A stretch of 64,000 bases of DNA from Roseibium porphyridii (GCF_026191725.2 NZ_CP120863.1:1778001-1842000), one strand, 5' to 3'; positions 7,562 to 16,998 are shown, counted from the stretch's first letter. Notes: generated by a model not told the origin, from the letters alone. Translations and numbers: made by a program.

Positions 7562-10500
7562 TCAGAACAGATCTTGCACGGCCGGCGACAGGGCCGAATG
7601 CTCGAAGAGCAGACCCATATCCAGAAGATCCTGCTTGGTGTTCGCGCCGTGGAAGTTTTTCAGCACTACCTCGGCGACACCCTCAATCTTGACCGTAAGA
7701 TCGATGCCGGAACGCTCTGCCGTCAGCTGGCTAATATCTTCGAAGTAGAGTTTTCCGCCCCCTCTAAGACCGTGGAGCTCGTCCAACTCTCCGTCAGGAA
7801 CAAAAACAAAGCTATCAGCTGACGGGTCCCAGTCTGTGATCTTATCGAGTCCGGTTCCATCGATATGGAGGTCTACACCCGCATCTCCCTGCAAGGTATC
7901 GTTCCCAGCACCACCAAAAAGCTGGTCGTTGTCTGCGCCGCCGCGTAATTCATCATTCCCGGTGTCGCCGAATAGTTTGTCGTTGCCCGTACCACCGCTC
8001 AAAAAATCCGCGCCCCAGGAGCCTCGGATCGTGTCGTTGCCGCCGCCTCCTTGCGCCTTGTCGACATCACCGCCGCCGTAGATGGTATCGTTGCCTTCAC
8101 CGCCATTGAGCTGATTTTTACCTGTTCCTCCGTGGAGGAAATCGTCACCATCTCCGCCGTTGAGCTTGTCATCAGCCCATCCGCCGTAAAGCGTGTCATT
8201 GCCGTCTTGACCATGAAGTTCATCAGCGCCAGCCTCCCCATAAAGCCGGTCATCTTGATCGCCGCCAAAGAGCAGATCGTTCCCGGTGCCGCCGTAAAGA
8301 TGATCGGCGCCATCGCCGCCGTTCAGCAGGTCATCCCCCCAAGAACTCCAAATCGTATCGTTGCCACCCCCGCCATATGCTTTGTCGGCATATCCTCCGC
8401 CATAAATTGTGTCATTGCCTTCGCCGCCCTGAAGCTGGTTCTTGCCCGTGCCACCGTAAAGGCGATCGTTACCATCACCGCCGTTGAGCGTGTCGTCAGC
8501 CCATCCGCCATAGAGCGTGTCATTGCCGTCCTGGCCATAAAGAGCATCAGCACCGGCCTCACCCTTCAGCAAATCATCTCCAGCTTTTCCGTAGAGCTGG
8601 TCGTCGCCTGCTCCCCCGAGGAGGAGATCGTTGTGGTCGGTACCCTGGAAAACGTCGTCTCTGTCTCCACCGAATTGGCGGTCACCCGTGATTGCCAGGC
8701 CGTTCAGGTCCTGATCGCGCTCAGTGCCGGCGAAGGCTTCACCGTCATTGTTGTCGACGGAATGCACGACACCGGCCGCGCCGGGCTTCAGCAGATTTGC
8801 AAAATGTACGTCGTTCTTTGGGTCGTCGCCCGTCAGTGTCAGTGTGAAATCATGTTTGTGAGGCTTGTCTTCCGTGCCCACCTGGAACAGGCCACTATTG
8901 ATGACAAGTATCCAATCGGCGGTCAGTGAGAGGTCCTTGGCGTCTTCGACAAGCAGCTCGCCGCCATCGATGATGATGCCTTTCACCCGCGCATTCTCAT
9001 TCAGAACCAGCCGATCATCCTTGCCGATGACGACAATATCCTCCATGCGCGGTTTGCGGCCCTGCCAACTGGCGTTGCTCGACCAACGGTCATCTCCGCT
9101 GGAAATCTCTGACGTGACAGAGGTTGACTCTGGTTTTTCTGGAATTGGGAGGATGTAAGGATCGAAGACTGTTGTGTCGGCATCCTGTGGTGCGTTGTTA
9201 CCGCTCGCATTGTAAGCCCCGGAATTCTTGATATGCAGTTGGAATTCGTCACCGTAATTGTCTTTGGCAACCCGCGTGTCCGGAACATTCGGCACGCTCT
9301 CCCCCACGTCGGCGACGGCTTTTACATACAGGGTGTCTCCGTTCCTAAAATAGGCCGTGCCGTCTGCGGATTTCAGCGCGCCCAGACCACCAACCTGATC
9401 TGCGCCCCGGACAGTTAACCCGGTGGGCAGGTCAACAAATTTGTAATAGACCGCGCTGCCCTTTTTCATGTCGCGTAGTTCTACGTCGATCACATTCGGC
9501 AATCCGTCAGGATAGCGTACGGTGTAGTGGTCGAAGCCGGTGCCAGACGTCTGTCCACGGTCCTCTATTGCGACAAGGTCGAGGTAGACATTGTTGCCGC
9601 CGGTATCTTCGTTGAGCAGAAGCTTTGCACCGTTGTCTGAACGTTCGATCTCCAGCTTGACGCGCTTTCCAGCACTTGTGTCGAACCGCTGGATGCCAAA
9701 ATCGACGTTGCCGCTGTTGACCCACAAATTCTGCTGGCTGTCGAAACGGGCATTTCCCAGTGCGTTGAAACCCGTTGTTCCCTGTTCCAGGACATCGATC
9801 CGGTCACCTGGAAAGCGATCGATGATTTTTTGGGTGATCGACGCTCCCCGGGTTCCGGCGAGGCTGCCATCCAGATCAACCAATGCGAATGTTGCTGCAT
9901 TTGTGTCTTCTGGTGATCTGTTTCCCGGCCCCAGGAACCGGTCCATCCGGTTGTGCCCGGGCGTGTCGTCTTCGAAGGTCAGGTCCTTCGTTGAATTGTT
10001 TGTCCGTCGGTGAAAGCCGCTTCCGGCCAGTAGCGCGCTGTCCTTGTCATTGGTAAACCCTGCGAAATGCACGCCGTCGAGCGCGACAGGTGAATCGTAG
10101 AATTGGTGCCCCCGCACCCCTTCACCGGAAGCCGCTCCGAACTGACTGGACCCAGAGCTTTCACTGTCGCTGTCGTTCGTCACGTTCTTGGAGCGACCGA
10201 CGAACAAACTGTCTTTCACCAGATGACGACCTGCCAGGAAAGAACCGGATTTGTTATCTGCAAACACGGAATTGTCGATGATCACGCCGCTGGTGGATCG
10301 CGTCCAGATGCCCTGATCGCCTGACTTATAGGTCGTGAAATCCTCGATCAGAAAGTCGCCCTTGTAGTGGGAATCGGAGAATGTGCCGTTCGCTTCATTG
10401 ATCGATTGTGCGTGGGCGAGACCGTTCACGCTGTTGCTGTGGGATGTATTGTCGTCGAAGACGCCGTGAATCCTGTGCTTGGGTGCGTATCCCTTGTGTT

Positions 10501-11476
10501 CATCAACGGTCGCGGACGTGCCCATCACCTTGTCCTGATGGGTGAACCAGATGCCGGAATTATCCGAACCGGCGGCGTGATTGCCCACCATATGATTCTG
10601 CGGGTTTGTCAGCCAGAACGTGGAAACGCCGGTAAAGTCTGACTTGTGTGACGCTCCGGCTGCCGTCTCCGTCTGCCGTGTCACAAAGCCCAGATTATCC
10701 TTCAGGACGTTGCCGAATTCGGACCCGTCTTCCAGGAAATAACCATGCCCGATGGTGTCAAAGACGACATTGTCTTCGATCCAGGCATTCTGGATACCGT
10801 GCAGCGTAATGCCCTTGTTGAAAGAATGATGGACTGAACTGTTCTCAACATACTCGCCTTTGACATTGCCATTCATATGCCAGTGAAGCGGGTAGCGGCC
10901 CATCAGACCCTTTTGTCCCATGAGGTAAAATTCAGCGCCTGAGATATGCATCTCCGCGCCGTTCATAACCATGGTGTGGCCACCATAGCCGTCTGCCTTA
11001 CTGTCCTCATCGCCTTGAATTTTCACATTGCGGCTGAGAAGACCAACTTCAGCGCGTGTGTCGACAGTCCACTCCCTATAGTCCGCGCCTGACTTGCCGT
11101 TGTCGTAAGTCTGCTTCTCGCCGAAGTGCGTGTATTTCAGAGGTGCATCAAGCGTGAGCGTGGTCGTGCCGTTTGCATTGACGGTTACCTTTTTGATGAC
11201 CGCTTCTTCGGCTTCATGCGCGTCCTGGCTTGTTGATGCCAGAGCGACCCTGTCTCCCGCTTGCCACTTGGTCTTGCCGGAAAGGGTGAGAAACGAGGAT
11301 CCGGCCTCCGCCGTTTTGGCGAGCTGGACCCAACTCTCCTTCTCAGCATCCTGAGCATGGATTTCTATTCGGCTGCCCTGACCCATGGCCATAAGAAAGG
11401 CGTTGTTGTCCTTGATTGTCGGCATCATTTTCTGGCTATCCCCGCGGAAGGTGACACCAAAGAAACTCGGGATCAC
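7562..11476 (-). CDS. RTX beta-helix protein with split G8 domain
   Basis: A 1304-codon frame. Residues 1-41 resemble the C-terminal part of a G8 domain (NNAFLMAMGQGSRIEIHA). About 145-500 is a right-handed parallel beta-helix of the CEMIP/TMEM2 type (GRYPLHWHMNGNV at 194-204). 796-884 is the N-terminal part of a G8 domain (SNASWQGRKPRMEDIVVIG, then LFQVGTEDKP). 940-1200 holds RTX calcium-binding nonapeptides (GGxGNDxLY), and 1201-1304 a C-terminal tail. Such proteins are usually exported by type I secretion and bind or cut polysaccharide; no type I secretion genes are in the window. The start is doubtful: GTG 11476 directly follows an in-frame stop and lacks a ribosome site, while ATG 11428 has GGGGA upstream. 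Confidence 0.85.
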   Translation of the reverse strand: MIPSFFGVTFRGDSQKMMPTIKDNNAFLMAMGQGSRIEIHAQDAEKESWVQLAKTAEAGSSFLTLSGKTKWQAGDRVALASTSQDAHEAEEAVIKKVTVNANGTTTLTLDAPLKYTHFGEKQTYDNGKSGADYREWTVDTRAEVGLLSRNVKIQGDEDSKADGYGGHTMVMNGAEMHISGAEFYLMGQKGLMGRYPLHWHMNGNVKGEYVENSSVHHSFNKGITLHGIQNAWIEDNVVFDTIGHGYFLEDGSEFGNVLKDNLGFVTRQTETAAGASHKSDFTGVSTFWLTNPQNHMVGNHAAGSDNSGIWFTHQDKVMGTSATVDEHKGYAPKHRIHGVFDDNTSHSNSVNGLAHAQSINEANGTFSDSHYKGDFLIEDFTTYKSGDQGIWTRSTSGVIIDNSVFADNKSGSFLAGRHLVKDSLFVGRSKNVTNDSDSESSGSSQFGAASGEGVRGHQFYDSPVALDGVHFAGFTNDKDSALLAGSGFHRRTNNSTKDLTFEDDTPGHNRMDRFLGPGNRSPEDTNAATFALVDLDGSLAGTRGASITQKIIDRFPGDRIDVLEQGTTGFNALGNARFDSQQNLWVNSGNVDFGIQRFDTSAGKRVKLEIERSDNGAKLLLNEDTGGNNVYLDLVAIEDRGQTSGTGFDHYTVRYPDGLPNVIDVELRDMKKGSAVYYKFVDLPTGLTVRGADQVGGLGALKSADGTAYFRNGDTLYVKAVADVGESVPNVPDTRVAKDNYGDEFQLHIKNSGAYNASGNNAPQDADTTVFDPYILPIPEKPESTSVTSEISSGDDRWSSNASWQGRKPRMEDIVVIGKDDRLVLNENARVKGIIIDGGELLVEDAKDLSLTADWILVINSGLFQVGTEDKPHKHDFTLTLTGDDPKNDVHFANLLKPGAAGVVHSVDNNDGEAFAGTERDQDLNGLAITGDRQFGGDRDDVFQGTDHNDLLLGGAGDDQLYGKAGDDLLKGEAGADALYGQDGNDTLYGGWADDTLNGGDGNDRLYGGTGKNQLQGGEGNDTIYGGGYADKAYGGGGNDTIWSSWGDDLLNGGDGADHLYGGTGNDLLFGGDQDDRLYGEAGADELHGQDGNDTLYGGWADDKLNGGDGDDFLHGGTGKNQLNGGEGNDTIYGGGDVDKAQGGGGNDTIRGSWGADFLSGGTGNDKLFGDTGNDELRGGADNDQLFGGAGNDTLQGDAGVDLHIDGTGLDKITDWDPSADSFVFVPDGELDELHGLRGGGKLYFEDISQLTAERSGIDLTVKIEGVAEVVLKNFHGANTKQDLLDMGLLFEHSALSPAVQDLF
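7990..8637 (-). repeat. Two in-frame 324-bp tandem units in the RTX region
   Basis: The RTX block contains two long units offset by 324 bases (108 residues): GQDGNDTLYGGWADD occurs at residues 981 and 1089, each followed by the same order of variant nonapeptides (GTGKNQL, GEGNDTIYGGG, GGGGNDTI, SWG). The DNA matches too, for example GCGTGTCATTGCCGTC at 8191 and 8515. Boundaries are approximate. Confidence 0.8.
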
Positions 11477-12123
11477 TCAGCCGATACGTCGCTCTTTGGT
11501 GCTTACGTAAGTCCTTAGCCGATCAGAACAAAAGCTCTGACCCTGCCTGTATCTCAGCGATAACGCTTCAAAAATAAGGGGATTTTTCGAATTTTTCTTG
11601 TTTTTATTGTGTAATCAAAATAAGCAACTTTAAATAGAAAGTATCGGCATTTTTACGTGGAAATCTCTCGTGAATTATTCCCAGAATATTTGAAAAATGG
11701 TTGTGTTTTTCCAGTAAATTAGTCAGCTAAGTTTCTTTGAAACTAAGCGCTAGTCTACCGTTATGAAGACAGTCACCTATTCTATTCTCTAAGCCGCAAA
11801 GCCGCTCTTGGTTTGGCTTTGGAGAGAGGAATGTCGCCTTTACTTCGTCTTGGTGCTCGGCAAGCCGAGTGACAATGGCCGCACATGATGATCCGTCAAA
11901 GCGTCTCGATCGAAATGCATAATCCCGGTGGAATGCCCAGGTGGTCACCGCGATATTCGTTGGATACTTCCACTTTCCAGCCCTCTAAACTTCGAGTGTA
12001 GTGTCTGCATCTGGCAGTGTTTGGGCGGAGCCTTAAGGGCGAGAATTGTTCCACCTGGGCGCTATGCTCTTCAGATCCCCCTGGAATGATAAGTGGTGGT
12101 GCGTTGGCGCGATCGAATTGAGT
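11477..12123. other. AT-rich intergenic region upstream of the RTX gene
   Basis: 647 bases between the LysR stop (12124) and the RTX start. 11560-11760 is markedly AT-rich and probably holds the RTX promoter. A hairpin at 11726-11748 (AGTTTC-TTT-GAAACT extended with one mismatch) is followed by AGCGCTAGTCTACCGTT at 11746-11762, which recurs in slightly changed form at 15593. A 73-codon reverse frame at 11727-11948 has no recognisable domain and I do not call it. No reading frame encodes the missing first half of the G8 domain. Confidence 0.6.
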
Positions 12124-13029
12124 TCAATCACCGCAAAGCTCCGGGATCTTGTTGAGTTTGGATTCCAGAAAATCGGTGAAGGCGCGCACACGCGCCGAAG
12201 GCAATCTCGAGGGTGGGCGGACAGCAAACACTTTCCAAAAGGGTGAGACGGAATAGCTACCCAGTACAGGCCTCAATGCGCCGGCAGCCAGTTGATCAGC
12301 AATTTCCCAGGTGCATTTGCGTGCAATGCCAAGGCCGGACAACGCGGCCTCAGTAATCGCTTCTGCGCTTGTGCTAGAGAAATTGCCGCTGGTTTTTATG
12401 TCGTGAACCGTTCCGTCAGGCGCTGCAAGCGACCAGGTTCGCATGTCTTCCCTTGCGAGGCAGTTGTGGGTCTTGAGTTCGTCCAGCGAAGAAGGAGTGC
12501 CATACCTTTCAAGATAGCTTGGCGCTGCGACGAGGCGTCTCGGGCTTACGGCCAGCTTGCGCGCCTTGAGTGTTGAGGGCGCTAACGCACCGATGCGGAT
12601 CGCTATATCAATTCCCTGTTCGACGATGTCTATGACAGAGTCGCTCATGGCGAGCTGTAGCGAAACACCAGGATGCCTGTCGAGGAACTCGGTCACGTGT
12701 GGCGCGATGTGCAGGCGCCCGAAAGAAGCGGAACAAGCAATCCGCAATTCTCCCTTGATATCTCGCGGATCAGGCTGAATGTCCGCAAGAGCTTCTTCAA
12801 CGTCTCCCAAAATGCGCTTTGCATGCGCCAGGAAAATTTCACCATCGGTCGACAGGGACACTGCACGAGTGGTCCGGTGAAACAGCTGCGTTCCAACCGT
12901 TGCCTCAAGGGCTTGCAGACGCTGTGTTGCGGCCGTTGCAGACAGGCCGAATTCTGTGCCCGCCTTGCCGATTGCCCCCAGCGCCGCCACGCGAACAAAC
13001 AATTCAAGCGATTTGAGATCGATGGACAT
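12124..13029 (-). CDS. LysR-family transcriptional regulator
   Basis: A full-length LysR regulator of 301 residues. The N-terminal helix-turn-helix is seen in GKAGTEFGLSATAATQRLQA and LFHRTTRAVSLSTDG (residues about 20-65), followed by an effector-binding domain. It belongs to the group with a C-terminal PSARVRAFTDFLE segment, common in regulators of oxidoreductase genes. It is divergent from the DUF4437 gene at 13151, its likely target. It is not a close match to the LysR pair at 1-77 and 3615-4535. Confidence 0.9.
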   Translation of the reverse strand: MSIDLKSLELFVRVAALGAIGKAGTEFGLSATAATQRLQALEATVGTQLFHRTTRAVSLSTDGEIFLAHAKRILGDVEEALADIQPDPRDIKGELRIACSASFGRLHIAPHVTEFLDRHPGVSLQLAMSDSVIDIVEQGIDIAIRIGALAPSTLKARKLAVSPRRLVAAPSYLERYGTPSSLDELKTHNCLAREDMRTWSLAAPDGTVHDIKTSGNFSSTSAEAITEAALSGLGIARKCTWEIADQLAAGALRPVLGSYSVSPFWKVFAVRPPSRLPSARVRAFTDFLESKLNKIPELCGD

Positions 13030-13150
13030 TATTTGTTTTTTCCAAATAGTAATTTTTATTTTCGGCGGATTATTAATGGTTTCTGGAGCCTATTTAAAGG
13101 AGGAGACATCAAGACGGCGTCTTTGCCGTACAAAAATCGGGATTTTCACG

Positions 13151-14023
13151 ATGCGCTTCTCCATCCTGGCTGTCGCCTTGGCCGTCTTCGGTGCGCTTGC
13201 TGTACCTCTGGCCGCTTCACAAGGCTCCAAATCGTCGGAGACGGTCGTGGTAGTGCCACGCGAAGCAGTCGCCTTTCAACCCTTGAACCCCGCTCGTGGT
13301 GATGCCGGTCCGCAAGCTGGGGTCTTGTGGGGCGACATCCGAGAAGACGTTCCAACCGGAACCATTATCCGGTTCCAACCAGGCTTCAGTTCTCCACCTC
13401 ACATACACAACATCACGTATAGAGCCGTGGTCATCAGCGGAGCGGTGCACAATGACGATCCCTCCGCGGAGCTTATGTGGATGGGCCCGGGGTCGTTCTG
13501 GACCCAGCCTGCCGGAGCAACGCACATCACAGCCGCGCGTGAAGATGTGGGACTTTCCAGTGCATTTCTGGAGATCCAGCAAGGCCCCTATCTCGTTCAG
13601 CCAAAGGACCGGGCGTTTGCAAATGGCGAATTTCCGGTCAACGTTGAAGCAGACAACATTGTCTGGATCGATGCAGCTGATGTGTCTTGGGTCGACGTAC
13701 CGGGCACTTCGTCCGGATCGGATGAAGCCAGGATCGCGTTTCTGTGGGGAGATCTTTCGGAAGTCGGTAAAAACGGATCTTTCCTAAAGCTGCCAGCCGG
13801 GTTCGAAGGAACGATCACCGGCGGGAACGCTTGGCTGCGTGCCGTCGTTATTGAAGGATCCGCGACGCATCAGGTATCCGGTGCAAGCGAGGCCACACTA
13901 CTCAACCCGGGCAGTTATTTTGGCTCTCAAGCAGCAGCGGTTCATGCGGTGACTTGCACCGGAAACGACCCATGCATTTTCTACCTGAGCGTTACGGGCA
14001 AGTACCTTGTGTCGCGCTCCTGA
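13151..14023 (+). CDS. Exported DUF4437 double-cupin protein
   Basis: A 290-residue protein with a signal peptide (MRFSILAVALAVFGALAVPLAAS) and two cupin-like halves: residues about 40-160 (GVLWGDIREDVPTGT, PGFSSPPHIHNITYRAVVISG) and 190-285 (FLWGDLSEVGKNGS, LRAVVIEGSATHQV). This matches DUF4437, a periplasmic cupin family of unknown role; the first half keeps a PPHIH metal-type motif. ATG 13151 is chosen for the signal peptide. An in-frame ATG at 13076 would add 25 residues, and a strong AAGGAGG at 13097-13103 has no start codon at proper spacing. It is divergent from a LysR gene. Confidence 0.8.
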   Translation: MRFSILAVALAVFGALAVPLAASQGSKSSETVVVVPREAVAFQPLNPARGDAGPQAGVLWGDIREDVPTGTIIRFQPGFSSPPHIHNITYRAVVISGAVHNDDPSAELMWMGPGSFWTQPAGATHITAAREDVGLSSAFLEIQQGPYLVQPKDRAFANGEFPVNVEADNIVWIDAADVSWVDVPGTSSGSDEARIAFLWGDLSEVGKNGSFLKLPAGFEGTITGGNAWLRAVVIEGSATHQVSGASEATLLNPGSYFGSQAAAVHAVTCTGNDPCIFYLSVTGKYLVSRS

Positions 14024-14160
14024 AGAATTCTGAGCACACTCAAGCGCCGCTAAGACAAATCGCGTGTTTCTGCCGAAACATCTCGTTCAATTGGAATGCC
14101 GCCATACCAGCGCAGTGCGAAGGGATACACTTGCATTCTTCTGAACCCGCACGTCGACCG

Positions 14161-15498
14161 ATGACCTCCCGGTCCGTGAGCGAAGCCATCGCGCGCGAGG
14201 AAGCATCCGGCCTTGCCTATGTCTTCTGGGGACGGAACGCGGTTCTTTTCCTCCTGGCCGTATGGGTATCGCTCACGCTTCCTTTTGAACGTTCGTTGCT
14301 TTATGTGAGCGCGATCCTGGCCTTTGCACTTCTTGGAATTGTGCCGTTCGCGCTACGGCATCGATACTCCGAAAACAAACTTCTGGTGCTGGGGTTCATT
14401 TTCCTTGATGCGGCGGCGCTTAGTTTTGTTCTGATCGTTCCCACTCCCTTTGAATTTGAAGGTTGGACGCAGCAGATGAACCTGCGGACGCCTGCGTTCC
14501 TCTACCTCGGTGTTTTCGTCGTCAGCATGGCACTCAGCTACAAACCCGGGCTGGTGATCTGGACAGGGTTTGCTGCTGTTGGTTCCTGGACGCTTGGATA
14601 TGTCTGGGTTGCGACACGAGAAGGTGCCATCCCTTTCACATCGGGAGACGTGCTCGATGAGGGCATGGGTGCGGAGATAGCGCTCGCCAAGATACTTGAT
14701 CCGAACGCCGTCGGTCTCGCCCGGCTATCGAACCAAGTGGTGTTTCTAATACTGATTTCGGTCATCCTTACGATCGTGGTGGTCCGATCGCGCGCACTTG
14801 TTCGCCGCCAGGTGGCCGCAGAAGCGCAGCGAGCGATGCTATCGCGTTACTTCTCGCCAAATATCGTCCGCGAATTTGCTGAGGGCCGTTGGGAGCCTGA
14901 TGAGCCTGGCAACCGGCCCGTTGCAGTGCTTTTTGCGGACATGGTCGATTTCACGTCGATTTCAGAGAAGCTGCCGCCGCAGGACCTCATCGCGCTGTTG
15001 CGGACCTTTCACGGACGCCTGGCCAAGGTGGCCTTTGATCAAGACGGAACGATCGACAAGTTTATCGGTGATGCCGTGATGGTTCATTTCGGCACTCCAC
15101 GCTCCCGGCCTGACGATGCTGTTCGGGCTCTGAGATGCGCCGCACAGATGGCAGAGACAATCAGGGACTGGAACGCGGAAAGGGAAGGGGCTGGTGACCC
15201 GCCGGTGGGTGTCGGAATTGGCGTACATTACGGTCCCGCCGTTGTTGGCAATATCGGTGATGAACACAAGCTGGAATACACGGTTCTTGGTGACACCGTG
15301 AATGTTGCCAGCCGGATGGAAAAGTTAACACGCAAGATCGGCACAGAGTTCGTCGTCAGCAATGAGTTGATTGCGGCCGTCAGGGCCAGCGCAGCGGATC
15401 CGTTTGATGTTGCACCGGGTCTTTACAGGGCGGGCCACTATGAGATCCGCGGGCGTCAAGAGGCGGTAGACGTTTGGACGTCGCGCCCAGTGAATTGA
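14161..15498 (+). CDS. Membrane-anchored class III adenylate/guanylate cyclase
   Basis: A 445-residue protein. About six membrane helices fill residues 20-220, then a class III cyclase domain from about 235. Catalytic features are visible: the first metal site in VLFADMVDFTSISE, DKFIGDAVMVHFG with the second metal Asp and the substrate Lys, and YTVLGDTVNVASRME with the Asp and Arg expected for ATP use. It should make cyclic AMP at the inner membrane in response to a signal sensed by the membrane part. It follows the DUF4437 gene by 137 bases. The open frame extends upstream into that gene, but ATG 14161 suits the first helix. Confidence 0.9.
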   Translation: MTSRSVSEAIAREEASGLAYVFWGRNAVLFLLAVWVSLTLPFERSLLYVSAILAFALLGIVPFALRHRYSENKLLVLGFIFLDAAALSFVLIVPTPFEFEGWTQQMNLRTPAFLYLGVFVVSMALSYKPGLVIWTGFAAVGSWTLGYVWVATREGAIPFTSGDVLDEGMGAEIALAKILDPNAVGLARLSNQVVFLILISVILTIVVVRSRALVRRQVAAEAQRAMLSRYFSPNIVREFAEGRWEPDEPGNRPVAVLFADMVDFTSISEKLPPQDLIALLRTFHGRLAKVAFDQDGTIDKFIGDAVMVHFGTPRSRPDDAVRALRCAAQMAETIRDWNAEREGAGDPPVGVGIGVHYGPAVVGNIGDEHKLEYTVLGDTVNVASRMEKLTRKIGTEFVVSNELIAAVRASAADPFDVAPGLYRAGHYEIRGRQEAVDVWTSRPVN

Positions 15499-15930
15499 AT
15501 TGTTTGCAGGTCAGCAAATGAACAGCCATCCGGCTCACTTGGAAATTACGGGCAAAGTAGGTGCGTGGTTATGCGAAATGAAAAACACTTTTAGCGCTAA
15601 GTCTACCATTGACGATCCCACCGAGATGATCAGGACTTGCACCAGGCTTGACGGGCAGACGACAGTCCTGCCGTCGAAGAAAATTGTATGTGATCCCGCA
15701 TTTTTCTCACAGTTTGGGGTGTTTTCCTATTGGCCTGGCATTTCTTGTCCCAAACAGCATTCCAGCAATTTGCCCCGTTCGAAAGATGACTGCGGCAGCC
15801 ATAAACGGCTGGTTTTGCGCACATAGATACACCGCCATCGAGCACGTCTCTCACACGATGCAAAATCCGCATTGACCGTATTGTGAAGCGAGATCGAAGA
15901 CTGAGCATATCTCTGGAGAGTACGTAGATT
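15499..15930. other. Intergenic region with a TTAGCGCTAA palindrome
   Basis: 432 bases without a supported gene. A perfect 10-bp palindrome, TTAGCGCTAA, lies at 15591-15600. It begins a longer element (AGCGCTAAGTCTACCATT) that matches one at 11746-11762 but for one base insertion and one change. AGCGCT-centred palindromes are typical LacI-family operators, but no LacI gene is in the window. The rest shows nothing I can name. Confidence 0.5.
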
Positions 15931-16998
15931 ATGGACTCACTAACACAATTTACGTTCGGGGCAGCAATCTCTGCCGCTTGCCTTGGATCGAAACTGGGAC
16001 CCAGAAAAGCCGTTTTGATCGGGGGACTGCTGGGAACCTTGCCAGACCTGGATGTCTTGATCCCGTTTGAGACGAAGATTGATCAATTTGTCTATCATCG
16101 CGGCTGGTCGCATTCGTTCTTCATTCATGCTGTTGCAGCTCCGGTGATTGGTGAATTGATTCTCCGTTTGTTCAAATCTCTTCAGGGTAACCGGATACTC
16201 GTTTGGATGACCGTTTTCCTGTGTCTGACGACCCACGCGCTTCTCGATTCAATGAACGCCTACGGCGCACGGGTGTTCTGGCCATTCTTCCCAGATCCTG
16301 TCGGGACAGGTTCCATCTTTATTATTGATCCTGTTTTCACTGTGCCGTTGCTTGTCGCCGTCGCGTGGGCAATCGCCAGTACAAACTGGTCAGCCGGCTT
16401 GAAAAGGATACTTGTAGCGTCACTCGTTTTCAGCACCGGCTATCTGGTCTGGGGCTTGATCGTCCAACAACATGTTCACGCGCGGGGCAAATCCATTTTC
16501 GCCGAACGAGGTATCGACGTAACAAACGTGAAGACGGTCGTCACACCCTTCAACACACTTCTTTGGCGTGTGATTGGGCAGGCGGACGGTGAATATTACA
16601 ATTTATATGTGTCGCTCTTCGATGATGATCACGATGCCGTCGTTTATAAGCATGAGTTTGATTCTGCTCTCGTTTCGTGTGTTCTCGATGATCCTGAATA
16701 TCAAAAGATGGTCTGGTTCAGCGATGGCTTTGTCAGGACAGATCTGATCGACGGCAGAATTATCGCCTCTGACTATCGCCTGGGTTTAACACCAAGCTAC
16801 ATCTTTCGGTTTGCAATTGCCGAATACGTGGATGGTCAGTTCAAAAAGATATCGCCAGAACCTATTTTACCAAGCATATCGAATGCAGGCACCGAATTTG
16901 GCTGGTTGGGGAACCGAATATCAGGCCGGCCATCGATCAGAGCATCCGAGCAAAAATTCCTCGAAAGAAACGAAGTTCAAGATATCGCCGAATGCTAG
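15931..16998 (+). CDS. YdjM/DUF457-type membrane-bound metal-dependent hydrolase
   Basis: A 355-residue membrane protein of the YdjM/DUF457 family. The N-terminal MDSLTQFTFGAA, the GTLPDLDVLIPF Asp pair, the YHRGWSHSFFIH block and TTHALLDSMNAYG (His/Asp metal ligands) are the family hallmarks. At least five hydrophobic helices cover residues 25-190, and a soluble C-terminal half of about 150 residues follows. Relatives are inner-membrane proteins of poorly known function, sometimes tied to envelope stress or the SOS response. GGAGAG lies about 14 bases before the ATG. Confidence 0.85.
   Translation: MDSLTQFTFGAAISAACLGSKLGPRKAVLIGGLLGTLPDLDVLIPFETKIDQFVYHRGWSHSFFIHAVAAPVIGELILRLFKSLQGNRILVWMTVFLCLTTHALLDSMNAYGARVFWPFFPDPVGTGSIFIIDPVFTVPLLVAVAWAIASTNWSAGLKRILVASLVFSTGYLVWGLIVQQHVHARGKSIFAERGIDVTNVKTVVTPFNTLLWRVIGQADGEYYNLYVSLFDDDHDAVVYKHEFDSALVSCVLDDPEYQKMVWFSDGFVRTDLIDGRIIASDYRLGLTPSYIFRFAIAEYVDGQFKKISPEPILPSISNAGTEFGWLGNRISGRPSIRASEQKFLERNEVQDIAEC

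Noticed and set aside
8000..8640. Possible CRISPR-like regular repeats
   Set aside because: The periodicity is 27 and 324 bases in frame with RTX nonapeptides, and there are no unique spacers.
8051..8929. 292-codon forward frame inside the RTX gene
   Set aside because: Antisense to the RTX repeats; it is open only because the repeated Gly/Asp/Asn codons lack reverse stops, and its protein is a low-complexity Val/Ile/Ala pattern.
11727..11948. 73-codon reverse frame between LysR and the RTX gene
   Set aside because: No ribosome site, no recognisable domain, and an unremarkable composition; possibly a decayed gene but unsupported.
12673..13302. 209-codon forward frame over the LysR gene
   Set aside because: Antisense to the conserved LysR helix-turn-helix region and running into the DUF4437 gene in another frame.
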